Origin: Acephala macrosclerotiorum | Lineage: Eukaryota > Ascomycota > Leotiomycetes > Helotiales > Mollisiaceae | Reading direction: 5' to 3' | DNA: 64,000 nt | NCBI GenBank assembly: GCA_014904845.1 | Contig: MU119242.1 | Span: 266,160-330,159, forward strand | Shown: in pieces, positions 45,664 through 57,398 of the stretch | Layout: each line of letters opens with the position of its first letter | How positions within the stretch are numbered: the stretch's first letter is position 1 | The notes under the pieces: generated by a model | The model's database searches: none | The model's input: the letters and a program-made list of their open reading frames with translations, nothing else | What the model was told of the DNA's origin: nothing | Position numbers and translations under genes: made by a program

Positions 45664-47129
45664 TGTAGTCTATATGATTGCATGAGTATTATGACGATGG
45701 GTGGTGTTGAGTTGGAACTTACGAGTGGGGTCGAAGCGAAGTTGATGCCTCAAAAAACTGGCGTTCGCTTGGATGATTTTACGACAAATGCAAAGATCGA
45801 GAAACCGCTATTTGGCAACTTGGCCAGTGAATGGTAAAGAAGACGATAATTCTCTGAGGATCTGAAGGGCACGTTGAGGAAAAGGGCAATGCTATACTTT
45901 ATTCTATGGACATTGCCAGCCTTTCGCGCGCATAGCGATGTTTGTACTAGCCCGAAAACCCGGCATCCACCAAATTTTGCCTACCGACATGGTTGGCATG
46001 GTTCGCATTTTCGTGCGCACTGCTATCAGCCGCATTTTCGCGGCGCGTCCATCGCCCACTTTGTTCACCGAAGCTCGCCACACCATTTCTGCCTGCCACC
46101 TTTGAGCAACCGCCCTTAGACCAATGGCCTCACCGACGAAGGAAGGCCGTCAATTTTCTTTAGAAATCTTCCCGAAGGTCACTTTGCTGGTCGTCATCAG
46201 GAACACTCGCTCATTGTGAGCACACGTACGTCGATACCACCGCCTCAGAATTCGTGATGCTGGCCAACTTTTGGTCGATCTCGAAGAGGATTCTGGCAAA
46301 CTTATAGTAGTTCGCGAACGACTCGTCACCCTTCATTCCTGCCGTAACGCCTTACCAAACGGAAACAGCTTTTGTGATGTTACAGGGCGGCTGAGCGGGG
46401 AGATGTGCTTATCTTCCAGAAGCCACTAAATGCATGTGTCATGCACATGGGGGCACATTCACCCGAAGAATACTCTTTGGGCGCTACGACCCCACCTGAA
46501 AGCAATAAGTGTCTCAGAATAAGTTAGAACACAATACAATTTAGACGCTATAAGTGGTGATGCGAGAAGAGCCTCTTTGGGGAGAGCGCCCCCAATATCC
46601 AACCCATATAAACCAGTCTCATCGCAGCCCGCCTTTGCGTGAATGCTTTTGGATGCCGCAGCCCTCCCCCGCGGCTCGCGATCTTAGGGAGCCTTCATTT
46701 CCGCTTCAGCCTCTTACATTCCTTCAGGATCGAGCAACTCTGGCCATTAATCCTCGGGAATGACAAGGCAAAAGAGAGGCTTGATCACGCTTATATCAGG
46801 ATATATCATTGGGGGCTTTTCAGATCCAATTGGTCACAACACACTCGGTGTGAGAATTCAATGTTTTCAGCTTCTCGGTCTTATGGCAGTCAGCTTAACC
46901 GAGGGCAAATCAGGAGAGAAGTCACGAGATATTCTTCTTTGGACGACATGTTTTCTCCTATTCCTACCTGTGGTCCTGGAAAATATTGTTGATAGGTCAT
47001 AGATTCTGCAATGCAGTCAACATGATCGGGGGGGGGGTCCATTATGTAATCTTTGTCTCGATGGCATTGACGACGGGCTTACCGAGCGAGGTCATGCCTA
47101 CCCCTTTCTCTTGGACTTAGTCTACACTC
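45664..47129. other. Promoter region and gene-poor spacer
   Basis: First part is the likely promoter of the Est1-type gene. Frames at 45874-46119, 46554-46992 and 46760-47002 on the plus strand lack family features. There is a G-run of nine at about 47029-47037. No gene supported. Confidence 0.4.
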
Positions 47130-48005
47130 AGTGCCTATGCTAAACATCCACAGCACCAAACAAAGGAAAGTCGTCCGCAGAACCCCAAGCGATGGTCTAT
47201 TCTTCAGAAATCTTTGCATCAAAAGCTCTGTATTGCAAACTCCTGTTGGTTGTACGTCCTTTCTGCAACAGCGTGGGAAACGCTCCAGTGTGTCAACTCA
47301 GGAGAGGGCTTCGCCTCGCTACTTTCATCTCAACCGAAGTACATCGCGAGCATTTCACCTCATCATAGATTTCCCTCAAAGACCTCCAAGTCCTTAGAAT
47401 CTACAATGCGGGCAGCCTTGACTTACTCCACACGGATTCTCAAATTCGTCCTGGCGTTCATTGGCTCTATTTCCGAGTCGAGGCAGCAATCGATGTCTAG
47501 GAATAGACCTAGACCATCATCCACGGTCGCAATCTTCCCTAGCTTGGAATCATGACGGTTACAGCGGCACCACGAATGTCTTTGAAGCCTTCGAATTCAC
47601 GCCCAGCAACTGAGACGATTGGGGTTGTCACTTCCAGAATCAGAGTTTGGTGTTGGGTGACGCACACTTCGTCACATTCTGATGATCCTCACCGACTCTG
47701 AGCATACCTATACCAGGGATCCAGCGTCCAGAGGACCCCCGCTTCTTCGCAGTTTTACCAACCATTATGAATCTCCCGTAGGCAAACCTTCCCTTCGTTT
47801 CAAGATGCTGGCGATGAAGCTTTCGACAGCCTCACTTTTGCGATTGAACAGGCCCATGCAGTCTCGCGGCGCTTCTTCAACACCATCCGCCATAGAGTGG
47901 TTCACACAGTCGACAGCGAGGCAATTGCACGCGCAAATCGAAGCATATTCCGGATCTCTACACTGCTTCCGCGAAAAAGTATACACGTCTTTACTCGTCG
48001 GCAAA
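47130..48005 (-). pseudogene. Decayed coding fragments, unknown gene
   Basis: Minus-strand frames with strongly protein-like content but many stops and shifts: a 79-codon frame at 47765-48004 (SMADGVEEAPRDCMGLFNRK), then EVTTPIVSVAGREFEGFKD (about 47560-47630), LGKIATVDDGLGLFLDIDCC (about 47470-47545) and SPELTHWSVSHAVAERTY (about 47230-47320). They occur in the right order for one gene. No family recognised. Confidence 0.35.
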
Positions 48006-48539
48006 AGTTTGGTGGGATTTCCGCACTACACAGTGAGTCACAATGTACTCTCGGCTCTCGTCATCGAATCAGAGTACTTCATTATTTCAAATGTCCTGAT
48101 TTCGTTCATTTAAACTGGTAAAAAGCAGCCTAAAATGTACTGTGGGGAAATAACGTCGCGGCCCGAACCTAAGATAGCTGGTGCAAGGTGCCTTCATTGT
48201 CGTTTACGTGGCAGTGCTTTTTAATCTGCCTTATCCATCATTTGCGCGCGTTTGAACTTTGTTGTGCATTTCATTGGAGGCTTAGCAATTGCGTGGTGAG
48301 GCGTCTGAAGAGTTTGTGTATAAAGATTTACTTTCAGGAGGATTGCCGCGTGTCCTATCCTAGAACTTCACGCCACAGCATAATGTCTAATCAAAGTTGA
48401 GATCAGACACGCTCAATTCAAATTTATGGAGCTCTGGAATTATGAACGTATGTCGCTGTCATTTCCTTTCAAGCATGTTGTATTTGTGTGCCCAGTAGTA
48501 TGGCTAAACATGGCCATGGGCGTCACATCTGCCCCTGAA

Positions 48540-48960
48540 TGCGTTCTGCCACGTCCATTTTATCGGTTGTCTCAACAGCCATATTCTTCTAGCTCAAGCC
48601 AAGCAATCATGAGAGCTGAATCAATTTTGATGATACTCTTGAAAGAGTCATCGTACTGTGACATCGGCGCTGGGCCAGCTACGGTACCGAATGTCACACC
48701 CTGTTGAATCATCTCGTTAAGGCCTCGTGATAATTAGACAATCTTCAGAGCAGTGATAGGCCATGAAGTACGTACTGTTTCCACCGCTCTTGTATGGTTC
48801 AGCTTGTTCAAATTCACGAAGGGGGACCAAAGAGTAGCTGAGCTTTGAATCTCACCTCAGACTCGCGAAGCTCGTTCCGGTCAATACTTCGTGACAAATC
48901 CTTCGTGTAGCAAACGCTTGAAGTCAGCATTCATCCGCCTCATTATTGAGCTCCTTTGAA
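48540..48960 (-). pseudogene. Decayed coding fragments, unknown gene
   Basis: Minus-strand frame VTFGTVAGPAPMSQYDDSFK continuing to DSALMIAWLELEEYGC (about 48575-48710), and, upstream, pieces MRRMNADFKRLLHEGFVTKY and SRSIDRNELRESEVRFKAQ in shifted frames. Stops occur in all frames. It may be a separate gene from the fragments at 47130-48005 or the upstream end of the same one. Confidence 0.3.
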
Positions 48961-49959
48961 ACGCAATTGAGGGCATTCGGAATCAAATTCAAACCGAAAC
49001 CACCGTAACTGACGTGTCAGCAGTATACGAATCAGGGGGCGCAGTCTCGCCTTTGTTCAATAACCGATACCCGACGTCCCCCTCATCCGAGTCGGCAAGG
49101 CGGGGTTACGAGCGTTACTGATCCAAATTTCGTCTGCTCATCTCGCAATTAATGCTTTAGCTTGTTGCCTTAAATCCTCATTTATCCTTTGGGGAATTTC
49201 GATGCGTTGGGCTTGAGCGAGCTTCCGATAAATGCGCCGACTGGCAGTCTCCGAACACTCAATGTCGGAACCCGCCGGAAAGGATACCCCATTTTCAAAA
49301 ATTTGCTGCTACCACGTGCAATATTACAATCGCTTTCATTCAAATTTGAAATCTAGTTCGTGAGTTATTTAAGTGGCGAAATTCTCTCCAGCTCTTCATG
49401 CCTTTCTCCAAGTTTTCCCTGCTGAAAAAGCATATTGAAAGTGGCTGAGCTTAAGCGCGCCAGTCACGAGCCGACCGGCCTGCTATTTCTGGCATATCTG
49501 CAAGCCTCGAATATGAGGAGCTGGGATTTCAGCGAACATCAAAACGATATCCGCAAAAGATTTTTTCCACAACCTGCAGAGAGTCATGTGGCGAAGAGAT
49601 TTTTGAGGATGATTCTCAGACATTCGGCTGATCGGATCTGCCTTCCGCGAGAGTAAAGGTGGCAATCTTAGCAAGACGTGCCATTGGCCCTCGAGTCAGG
49701 GCCTGCTAAGGCCAGTATGCAGGTCCCAACAGATATTTCAAGAAAGATCTTTGTTCTTCCATTCGCCTTCGAGTATATTTCTTGTTTTTATTGTTGCGAG
49801 CTGATGTATCTGAGGCTCTTGTATAGTTTTCACTGCTATTTGTTCATCTACCTTCGTATGCTTTTTGCCTCCAATTCTTCCATTTGCTAATTTAATCCCA
49901 ACCGCACAACATCACAGACCTTTGCCACTCATGCGGCATTACTCGCAACCACGGCGGAA
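48961..49959. other. Spacer, no gene supported
   Basis: About 1 kb. The frame at 49435-49656 (plus) has an equally open counterpart on the minus strand and no motif. Nothing else seen. Confidence 0.4.
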
Positions 49960-51790
49960 ATGTCTAAGCGTTCGTCCAGTGATGACGCCTATGACTCTCT
50001 TCTCCATATTACTTGCCCTCAAGGACGACGCCTTTCAGCCACCCAAACACCTACTCCACCCCCTGCCATCGCGGATCAAGCTGGTACAGCCACAAGCCAG
50101 AACAAACGATATATCGCTCAGCCAGTCAACTTCTCGGATGAGTCCTATCGCCGATGATTGAAAGACTTGACCTCCGCATTATCCACTTCGAGCCATCTCG
50201 TGTCGCCGGAGGGTTGTCTCCCGCCGGAGCAAAGCCATGACTGGCAGCTTCCTTGCATCGGACAATAGATGGTCCTCGTGTCCACCCAACTGCCTTCTCA
50301 AGTCTCCCACGTTTTGTGTCGTCCTTTCAAGTTCCTGATACATGGGTTTTACCGTCCTGGACCCAATATTCCGCTCAAGCAGATCTAGCGCTATTGCCTC
50401 GCCATGATGGTTGCTCTGTGCATGAACCATGGTGTTTTGAGATGCATCCCGACCCGATGCTGCCTGGCGATGGCGATATTATTCATCGATGTTACCGTCT
50501 GAGCAGCAACAATAAGCCGCCCGAGGGGTTTGGAATGGGATGCCGAGTAGGTGGGTATTGGCGGTGAGATGACGGAGCGTCCTGTCCCTGGATACCGTGT
50601 TGAGGGCGCGGCATGTTCGTAATAGCTTACTGGATGCCACACTGTCGGTGAAGAGGTGTTGACATGCAGCTACTCATTGGGCTCGAAAGCAGGAGACACG
50701 TCCCAACCACCAATTGATGGAGCATCGTTAATATTTTGTCCCTGAAGGCATTGCTAGGGTCTTGGAAGCCCTACGTCCCTCACTGGAGACTCTCGGTCGG
50801 TGAGGAACTCTCCAGGAGATAACGTTGACGTGCATCGAGCTGTAGGGCTCGTCAGGAAAAAGGCTCCATCTTCGTAGATGTCCTGGCGAGATTATGGCGA
50901 GAGTCCTGGTTTCCCATTAGATCTCGTTGATCGCCGTCATCCACCCTAGTGAAAGGCGTCTTAGTGTTGAACTCTCCTGGGATCCTGAAAGTGGGAAAGT
51001 ACGCCCCAAACAGCAGTTAACAGGAAACTGTGGTCTCGCAGGGACCACACTGCTGTTATGGCCCTGAGTGCCCGGAGCACCTCACTGGAGGTCTCTCCAC
51101 GTCGGTGAGGGGGCCATCTGGCTTGTTCATACGTGGCAATAGGCCTAGATTTAGAGAGGCGCACCTAGCACAGGAGTTTCACGACATGCAACTGCTGTCC
51201 CTGCACCTGGAACAAGAGAACAGCTTAGTTGCCTCGCCGGTATCACCTTCTACTGGAGAAGATACGAGACTCGGTGAACTGGAGAAAGACCTGTGAACTG
51301 CCGCCCGACTACAGATGATCGCAGACAAGTGCCGAGGATAGCCAAGAGGAAGTGGAGATCTGCGACAATCCACCAGATATGAACACGATGACTGAAATAT
51401 GCCACTCGATAAAGCACAAGGTGGCATTCCTGGTTGCCTTCTTGATCTCAGTGGACGGCCTCAGGGTCAATGACAGCACTTTTGATTAGTTTTACTTATG
51501 CATGAAACACGAACGACAATAAGATTGTTCTCTTGGCTCTTGCGGGGACAAAAGCTCGGGCAAGCCTCACATTACTTTCTTCAGGTTGAACAACGGCCAG
51601 CGGTGTTCCATGACCGCCGCTAGAACGGTAAATCAGAGGCTGAGAATGTCAGGGACGGTAATCAATGCAGGGCAGCGGTTCAGCAGATCACAATGTATTG
51701 CTTCATTTCCTCAAGATGTTACCGCCAATGATGATCATGTGAGTCATAAGGCTGTACTGTGATTGGACTTCCGTGAACCATCATTTTAGC
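49960..51790 (+). pseudogene. RIP-like decayed gene of unknown family
   Basis: It opens with an ATG at 49960 (MSKRSSSDDAYDSLLHITCP), stays open to TGA at 50155-50157, and continues in frame as LKDLTSALSTSSHLVSPEGC. A further protein-like part at 51030-51296 has AHLAQEFHDMQLLSLHLEQE and GEDTRLGELEKDL. Another at about 51400-51785 (KVAFLVAFLISVDGLRVND, then FPQDVTANDDHVSHKAVL) is cut by TAG, TAA and TGA. Several stops (TAG, TGA) sit where TGG would fit, as expected from G to A change. Part of it (50074-50197) recurs at 62154-62280, so the sequence was repeated and therefore a RIP target. The exact exon chain and even parts of the orientation are uncertain. No named family. Confidence 0.4.
50074..50197 (+). 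repeat. Dispersed repeat, copy 1
   Basis: About 125 bases aligned by eye with 62154-62280 in the same orientation. Both share ATATATCGCTCAGCCAGTCA and end CTTCGAGCCATC. Differences are mostly A/G and C/T, plus a few 1-base gaps. It lies inside the decayed reading frame at 49960. Confidence 0.8.
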
Positions 51791-52440
51791 TCCAATATTC
51801 AGCACGGGACTCGTGACCCCAATAGGAAGCACAGAGAATCCGTGAGCCTAGGTCAGGTTGAGATCTTACATGCCCTCGACACCATTGTTCGAGGAGGCTC
51901 GGGTGCGTTACATGCACATGATGTGCAAAAATGTATCTCGTGCTGTTTCCCGTCTTCATCGTATCAACTGCAATCTGCAGGTACCATATCATGGAAATTA
52001 ACAACTACCAATGACAGGCAAACTGCCTAGTCGTGTATGTTTGGACGAAAGCTTCGCCGGAAATGCCATTCCAGACTTCAATAGAAGGACCAAGTGCAGT
52101 AGTAACTGCTTTTCCAGAACACCAAATATGCCGCATACCGCATGCTGCTGGCTAGAAGCGCTTAGACGAGGCATTCTAGCATTGAATTGTATACAAGATG
52201 CAACTACCTTCTCTTGTGTGATATTCGTTCTGCAGATGCCTAAAGCCGGGAAATCTGATAAAGATCGTGAAAATTCGGAGAATGTTGAAGAGCGAAATTT
52301 GGAAGTTCGAAACGGAACGCAAGGCGAAATCTTGTACATATGCGCAATTCATAAATCGCTACTCGTTGTGTATGTGGCAATGGTGGCTCTTCGACCGCTT
52401 ACTGGCTAAGGCTGACATGAGATCTGATAAAGAGCTATGA
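51791..52440. other. Spacer, no gene supported
   Basis: Frames at 51998-52409 are open on both strands and mirror each other. No motif. It separates the plus-strand decayed gene from a minus-strand one. Confidence 0.35.
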
Positions 52441-52990
52441 TCACTTAATGATCTCGGCATGGAGTGTTGCCAACTCATTCAGCCAGTGCTCGGGAAATAA
52501 CTCATAGAAAACCCATTCCAGCCCAACGTCAGGCTCGAGTAAGGCTGACAATAGTTTCAAGAACATGGTTTCTGTGATTTGGAGGCGTTAGTATTCGTAC
52601 GACTATTGTCGGCATGATAGAACATACAGCAGCTAATAGCGGGTGTTACACGAACGGAAGTAAGCTCCACCAATTGCAACACAGCATCTGCAGAACCTCG
52701 CCCGCGTCTGGTTTACCATGCATTATCGACAATGAAATTCGTTTTCACCTCCCGAGATCCGGGGTATTGGGGACGCCATAGAGTCATTTCGTGCAACCCT
52801 AACTTAAGGTTTGTTGCACAACAGACTCTGTAATCCCACAGAAATACTTTTCTTTGTGTCTGAGCGGTGAAAGCCCTCGGTAAGTCGCTTGATAATCTTT
52901 GCCCTGCGCTCTCGCGGAGAACCTTCCGAAATAAGTGATGGAATTCTGCATTTGCATATGTGACGGGGGACCAAAAGAAATCCCGAGCGC
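52441..52990 (-). pseudogene. Decayed C-terminal part of an unknown gene
   Basis: On the minus strand, about 70 codons read FWSPVTYANAEFHHLFRKVL then DLPRAFTAQTQRKVFLWDYR then GLHEMTLWRPQYPGSREV, up to an in-frame TAA after VDNAW. The same frame continues RGRGSADAVLQLVELTSV. A GT-AG intron of about 80 bp with a TACTAAC branch site leads to a last exon, MFLKLLSALLEPDVGLEW through LFPEHWLNELATLHAEIIK, ending at TGA (52441-52443). The TAA would be CAA before a C to T change. Upstream, two TGA codons close the frame near 52990. No family recognised. Confidence 0.45.
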
Positions 52991-54618
52991 GTCACGGAAC
53001 TCAGCGAGAACGCCCGGTTTATATGAGTCGTGTCATGTGCAACAGCAAAGCGGCAGTACCGAGCATGCACGACAGTCACGACCGTGTGACATCGGGCTTC
53101 CTTGGAAATCCGCAGATTTGTCTCCGCGCTTAAATTCCGAAGCACTGAAGGAGAAAGCAAGCAAAGAAGAGCGTATGGTGATTCTGAGCCCTAGGCTCTC
53201 AACATTGCGAGGTCCTCTGCAGAAGATCTGTTTTGACTCTCGATTCGGGTGTGGGTAGAAAACTGCACAAAACAAAGCGACCTGTCAAGATACATAACGA
53301 TAACGAATAGGCATTGTGATCTGAGTCGAGAACGTTTCCGGGCAGCAATATCACACATCAGAGAGGCAACTTGTGGCCTCATCGCCTCACCATTCTCGCG
53401 GCATAACTCGAATCTGTGACTTGTGAAACATAGCACAGCATAAACAAGTGCATATATAGAGGACTCGTTATGCTGCAACACACTTAGTCAATGACGAGAT
53501 GCACGAACAACTTAGCTCTATCACCTTGTCTAAAGACCAGAACCTTCAACAGGATGTCCTTCGCCCAGAGAGCCATCTAGCAATCTGCTATATATGTGTG
53601 TCGTGAGCTTCAAAGAGGAGTCTTCGAATTCTCCATGAAAAATGATGGAAGTTCGGACGGTTGAGTATTGAGAGATGATTTGGTCCGTCGTGTATTTGAG
53701 GTTGACAATGCATCGAGAGAACCGAGATGCTGTAATGATGGCGTATTCCGGTAGTATTTAGAGAATCGAGAGCCTTTTAGAGGTGGGATTGCCTTGTTTA
53801 CAAAATATTTGAGGGTGAAGATTTCCATTGAAAAGGTAGGATCGATGTGTCGGTCGTCATGGAAGAAATTAAGGTTGATTCAAGCCACATCAACCCCAAC
53901 CCTCCACAATCAAAGCCACCCACCAGCCACGCACGTGCGACCTCAACCTCTCCACAATTTCGACCGACCTTCACTATTTTTGTATCCAATATCAAACCAC
54001 AAGTCCTGCAATACTTTGCTCTTTTCCCCTCTTCATTCCCAATTCGCACCTTGTTGCCACATCTCAAAGCAACCATCTTCCTCAACAGAAGAGCTGCCAC
54101 CTGCTGTTCTAGGTTTAACGCATTGATGTTGACTTCGGCAAATGCGAAACCGAGATGTCCTCCCCGCTTCGTCTACCTATCTTTTCTTCCTTATCGATAT
54201 ATTACGTTCTACCCCTCAATAAGCCAAGACATCTCGCAGGCCAAAGTTTGCATACCTTGCAGATAATATTTGTGTCGGAATTACAATCTCTTATCAACGG
54301 CTGAATGGATGCGTCGGGATGAGTTGAGCTGGCTGGGATTGGTTTGTCAAGAAAGAGATTTTGATATCTATGTCGTCATCACTGCTTACAGCATTGGATT
54401 GCTTGATGAGCCCAGAGGTACTATATTGCCTCGTGCTTATCGCAGCTTTAGCTGTGATGATCAGTGGGAATAAACCAAACTCTTTGGGGCAGCTGCTTCA
54501 ATATGATAGCGAAAAGAAGATAAAGCTTTCGTCTTCCCAAAGCTCTAAGAAGCAGTCGCAAGCCGTCCCACTCTTGAGAGACTTGAATGCTGTCTTCGAA
54601 ACTCCCAACAAGACCACA
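52991..54618. other. Spacer and amidase promoter region
   Basis: About 1.6 kb. Frames at 53033-53481 and 53610-54266 overlap on both strands. The frame in phase with the amidase extends upstream to 54361, but the signal peptide marks 54619 as the start, so 54361-54618 is probably leader. Confidence 0.4.
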
Positions 54619-56624
54619 ATGCTTTTCAAAGCCGTGACTTTCCTGTTGCTCTTGTCTTTGAGTAAATTGGTTTGGACAAAGAATGGCTACGGTGCGTCAG
54701 ACTCAAGGATTTCGTTGGATTCTCTAACAGAAAATATAGTCGACACCAGCTCCTATCCGGATCTTCTCGAAGTTGAAGCGGAAGAGCTCATTGCTGGACT
54801 AGAGAGCGGTGCATGGACCAGCGTAGATTTAACTAAGGTACACGGAATCTTCCCAGCAGTTTGAGACCGTTCTAATTGTTTTAGGCATATATCGCACGAA
54901 TTGAAGAATCAAATCCTGTTCTTCATGCTGTCACCGAGATCAACCCAGAAGCGTTGGCAATAGCAGCCATGCTCGACGCTGAGAGAGCCAATGGAACCAT
55001 TCGAAGCGCGCTGCACGGAATCCCAATGCTCATCAAAAACAACATTGCTACCATGGACCAAATGAACAATACCGCTGGTTCGTACTCCTTGATAGGAGCG
55101 AAGGTGCCACGTGATGCTACAGTTGCTTCAAAACTTCGAGCAGCTGGAGTTGTTCTGCTCGGTAAGTCGAATTTATCGCAATGGGCCAATTTCAGATCAT
55201 CAAACAGTTCCAGTGGTTGGTCTGCATATGGCGGACAGGTGACTGGGGCTTATTACCCAAATATGGATCCTTCTGGGAGTTCCTCAGGGAGTGGAGTTGG
55301 AAGCTCAATCGGCTTGGCTTTCGCTGCTTTGGGCACAGAAACTGATGGAAGCATCCTGAGTCCATCTAGTGTCAACAACCTGGTAGGCATCAAGCCTTCA
55401 GTCGGACTTACCTCGAGGTCTTTGGTAATCCCAATATCAGAGCACCAAGATACAGTCGGTACGTTGATGGCTCAACGAAAGGGTATCTTCTCGGAAGCTG
55501 ACCTTGTTTGCAGGACCGATGGCGCGAACGGTCACTGACGCCGCTTATGTACTTTCAATCATCGCTGGGAAAGATCCGAATGACAACTATACCTCCGCAC
55601 AGCCTTTCGACACACCCCCGGACTATACTCAAGCGCTCAACTTCTCAAGTCTAAGAGGAGCTCGAATTGGTATCCCAAGAAATGGTCTTACTTTCGACGA
55701 CATGAGTCAGCCTATTTCGGACGCCTTTGACACTGCGATCCAGGTGTTAAAGAATGCTGGTGCCACAATCGTGGACAACGCCAACTTCTCAGCATGGGAT
55801 CAATACGTCGCTGATGCCAATGCTCCACTTGGAAACTCAACGATTGTTCTGGATATAGATTTCGTTTCAAATCTTGCAAACTACCTGTCTGAGCTCACCT
55901 CAAATCCGAACAAGATTTACAGTTTAGCTGATGAGTCCAATTTCACACACACATTTGCCCTCGAGGACTACCCGCAAAGAGACACTGCTGTCTGGGATCA
56001 GTCTCTATCCTTGGGCTACAACAATTCGGACTATCGCTTTTGGCAGGCATATCAATATACTTCTTACTTTGGTGGCGAAGGTGGGGTCTTGGGGGCTCTA
56101 AAGACCTATAACCTTGATGCACTTATTCTTCCTACGGATTATTCGCCAGGACTTCCAGCTGCTGCAGGTCTGCCTGTCGTCACAGTTCCAATGGGATTTT
56201 ACCCAACCAACAATAGTGTTCTCAAGTCGCGAAACTGGGGGCTTGTGGAAGCAGGGCCTAACATTCCGTACGTATCTCCCCTCTCATCTTATATACCAAC
56301 ATCCTTCATGCTTCATTCTCATGCTTCGTCATTATACCCGATGTTCCTTGTAAAGTTGAACATCAATGCACGTGTCATTTGTTCCTATTCTTTCGAATCT
56401 CCGAAATTTTACTTTAGCGGAATACATGCTCCAGCTACATCTACGAACTCCCTTCTCTGACCTGGATGATTTGCAGATTCGGTCTCTCTTTCATGGGCTC
56501 TAAGTGGTCAGAAGAAACTCTCATCGGATTTGCCTATGCATACGAACAGAGAACCAACATTCGAAAGAAGGTACAACCATATTTTGTTCCTAATATTCAA
56601 TTGGTGGACGTTATTGGAAAGTGA
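54619..56624 (+). CDS. Secreted amidase (amidase signature family)
   Basis: Four exons, 54619-54837, 54885-55458, 55514-56267 and 56477-56624, give 564 residues. Introns have GTACAC, GTACGT and GTACGT donors; the last is unusually long (209 bp). The start at 54619 gives a signal peptide, MLFKAVTFLLLLSLSKLVWT. The amidase signature triad is present: Lys near residue 124 (HGIPMLIKNNIAT), the cis-Ser region PSGSSSGSGVGSSIGLAFA and the nucleophile Ser in GTETDGSILSPSS. GPMARTVTDAAYVL and LPVVTVPMGFYP are further family blocks. The C-terminus FGLSFMGSKWSEETLIGFAY is also typical. These enzymes hydrolyse amide bonds with a Ser-cisSer-Lys mechanism. The substrate cannot be told. It is the only intact gene between 46 kb and the window end, with AT-rich DNA starting about 30 bases after the stop. 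Confidence 0.92.
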
Positions 56625-56655
56625 GATTACGAAGACGTATAATCGGTTCCCTAGA

Positions 56656-56842
56656 TTATTTACTAATTTTTTTTTTATATATAAAATCGATATTTTTATT
56701 TTTAATAATAATTTAATATTATAATATTTAAATATTTATTTTTAAAACGATAAAAAATTTAATAAAAATAACAAATTTTATATTAATTTTAAATATAATA
56801 ATTTAATTTTAAATTAAAAATATATTATTAAATTATAAGGAT
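56656..56842. repeat. AT-rich RIP-like patch
   Basis: Nearly pure A/T directly after the amidase gene, with no frames. It looks like a small RIP-altered remnant. Confidence 0.65.
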
Positions 56843-56964
56843 TTTCGAAAACAAAAACCCTTGTATATGATTAGCGAACAGTCTAAGGAACCGATTGTAT
56901 ACGATCTATCTGGTATTCGATCGATCGATCGATCACTGGGCGTCTATATCGCCAGCCAAATGTA

Positions 56965-57396
56965 TCCCTTCGTCTGGTGAGACATAGTCCGTACTAGTAG
57001 GGGAACCTTGTTTGGAATAACAGAGCATAAAATTATGTATCTTTGCATACAAATTGATTAGTAAGATACATCATTTGACTGTAGCGCGTCTAGGCGCGCT
57101 TCCCAATTTTGCCTTCTAGTTACGCGCTCACTAATGGACGATATTTCCAGCCCACCTACACAGCCCAAGAGGCAAAAGCCTTAAGAAAGGAAGTAAAAAG
57201 CCGAGCAAACCGCTCACATAAGAACTGTAACTTTTGCAATATTAACCTTTGTAAGAAGAGAGAGTGTTGAGAGCGTTATCATTCAAATGATATATCTTAC
57301 TAATCAATTTGTATGCAAAGATACATAATTTTATGCTCTATTATCCCAAACAAGGCCCCTCTACTAGTACGGACTATGTCTCACCAGACGAAGGGA
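56965..57396. mobile_element. MITE-like element with 117-bp inverted repeats and TA duplication
   Basis: Bases 56965-57081 match the reverse complement of 57280-57396 over 117 bp. Both ends begin TCCCTTCGTCTGGTGAGACA and are flanked by TA (56963-56964 and 57397-57398), as in Tc1/mariner-type insertions. The total is 432 bp with about 200 bp of unrelated interior and no coding frame, so it would need a transposase from elsewhere. The arms differ at about eight positions, almost all A/G or C/T, consistent with light RIP after insertion. The interior holds a short palindrome, AGCGCG-TCTAGG-CGCGCT. A foldback or snap-back element is the alternative. Confidence 0.85.
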
Positions 57397-57398
57397 TA

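Noticed and set aside
46760..47002. Plus-strand frame with a hydrophobic end (LLWTTCFLLFLPVVLENI)
   Set aside because: No family, no start context, and surrounded by decayed minus-strand coding debris.
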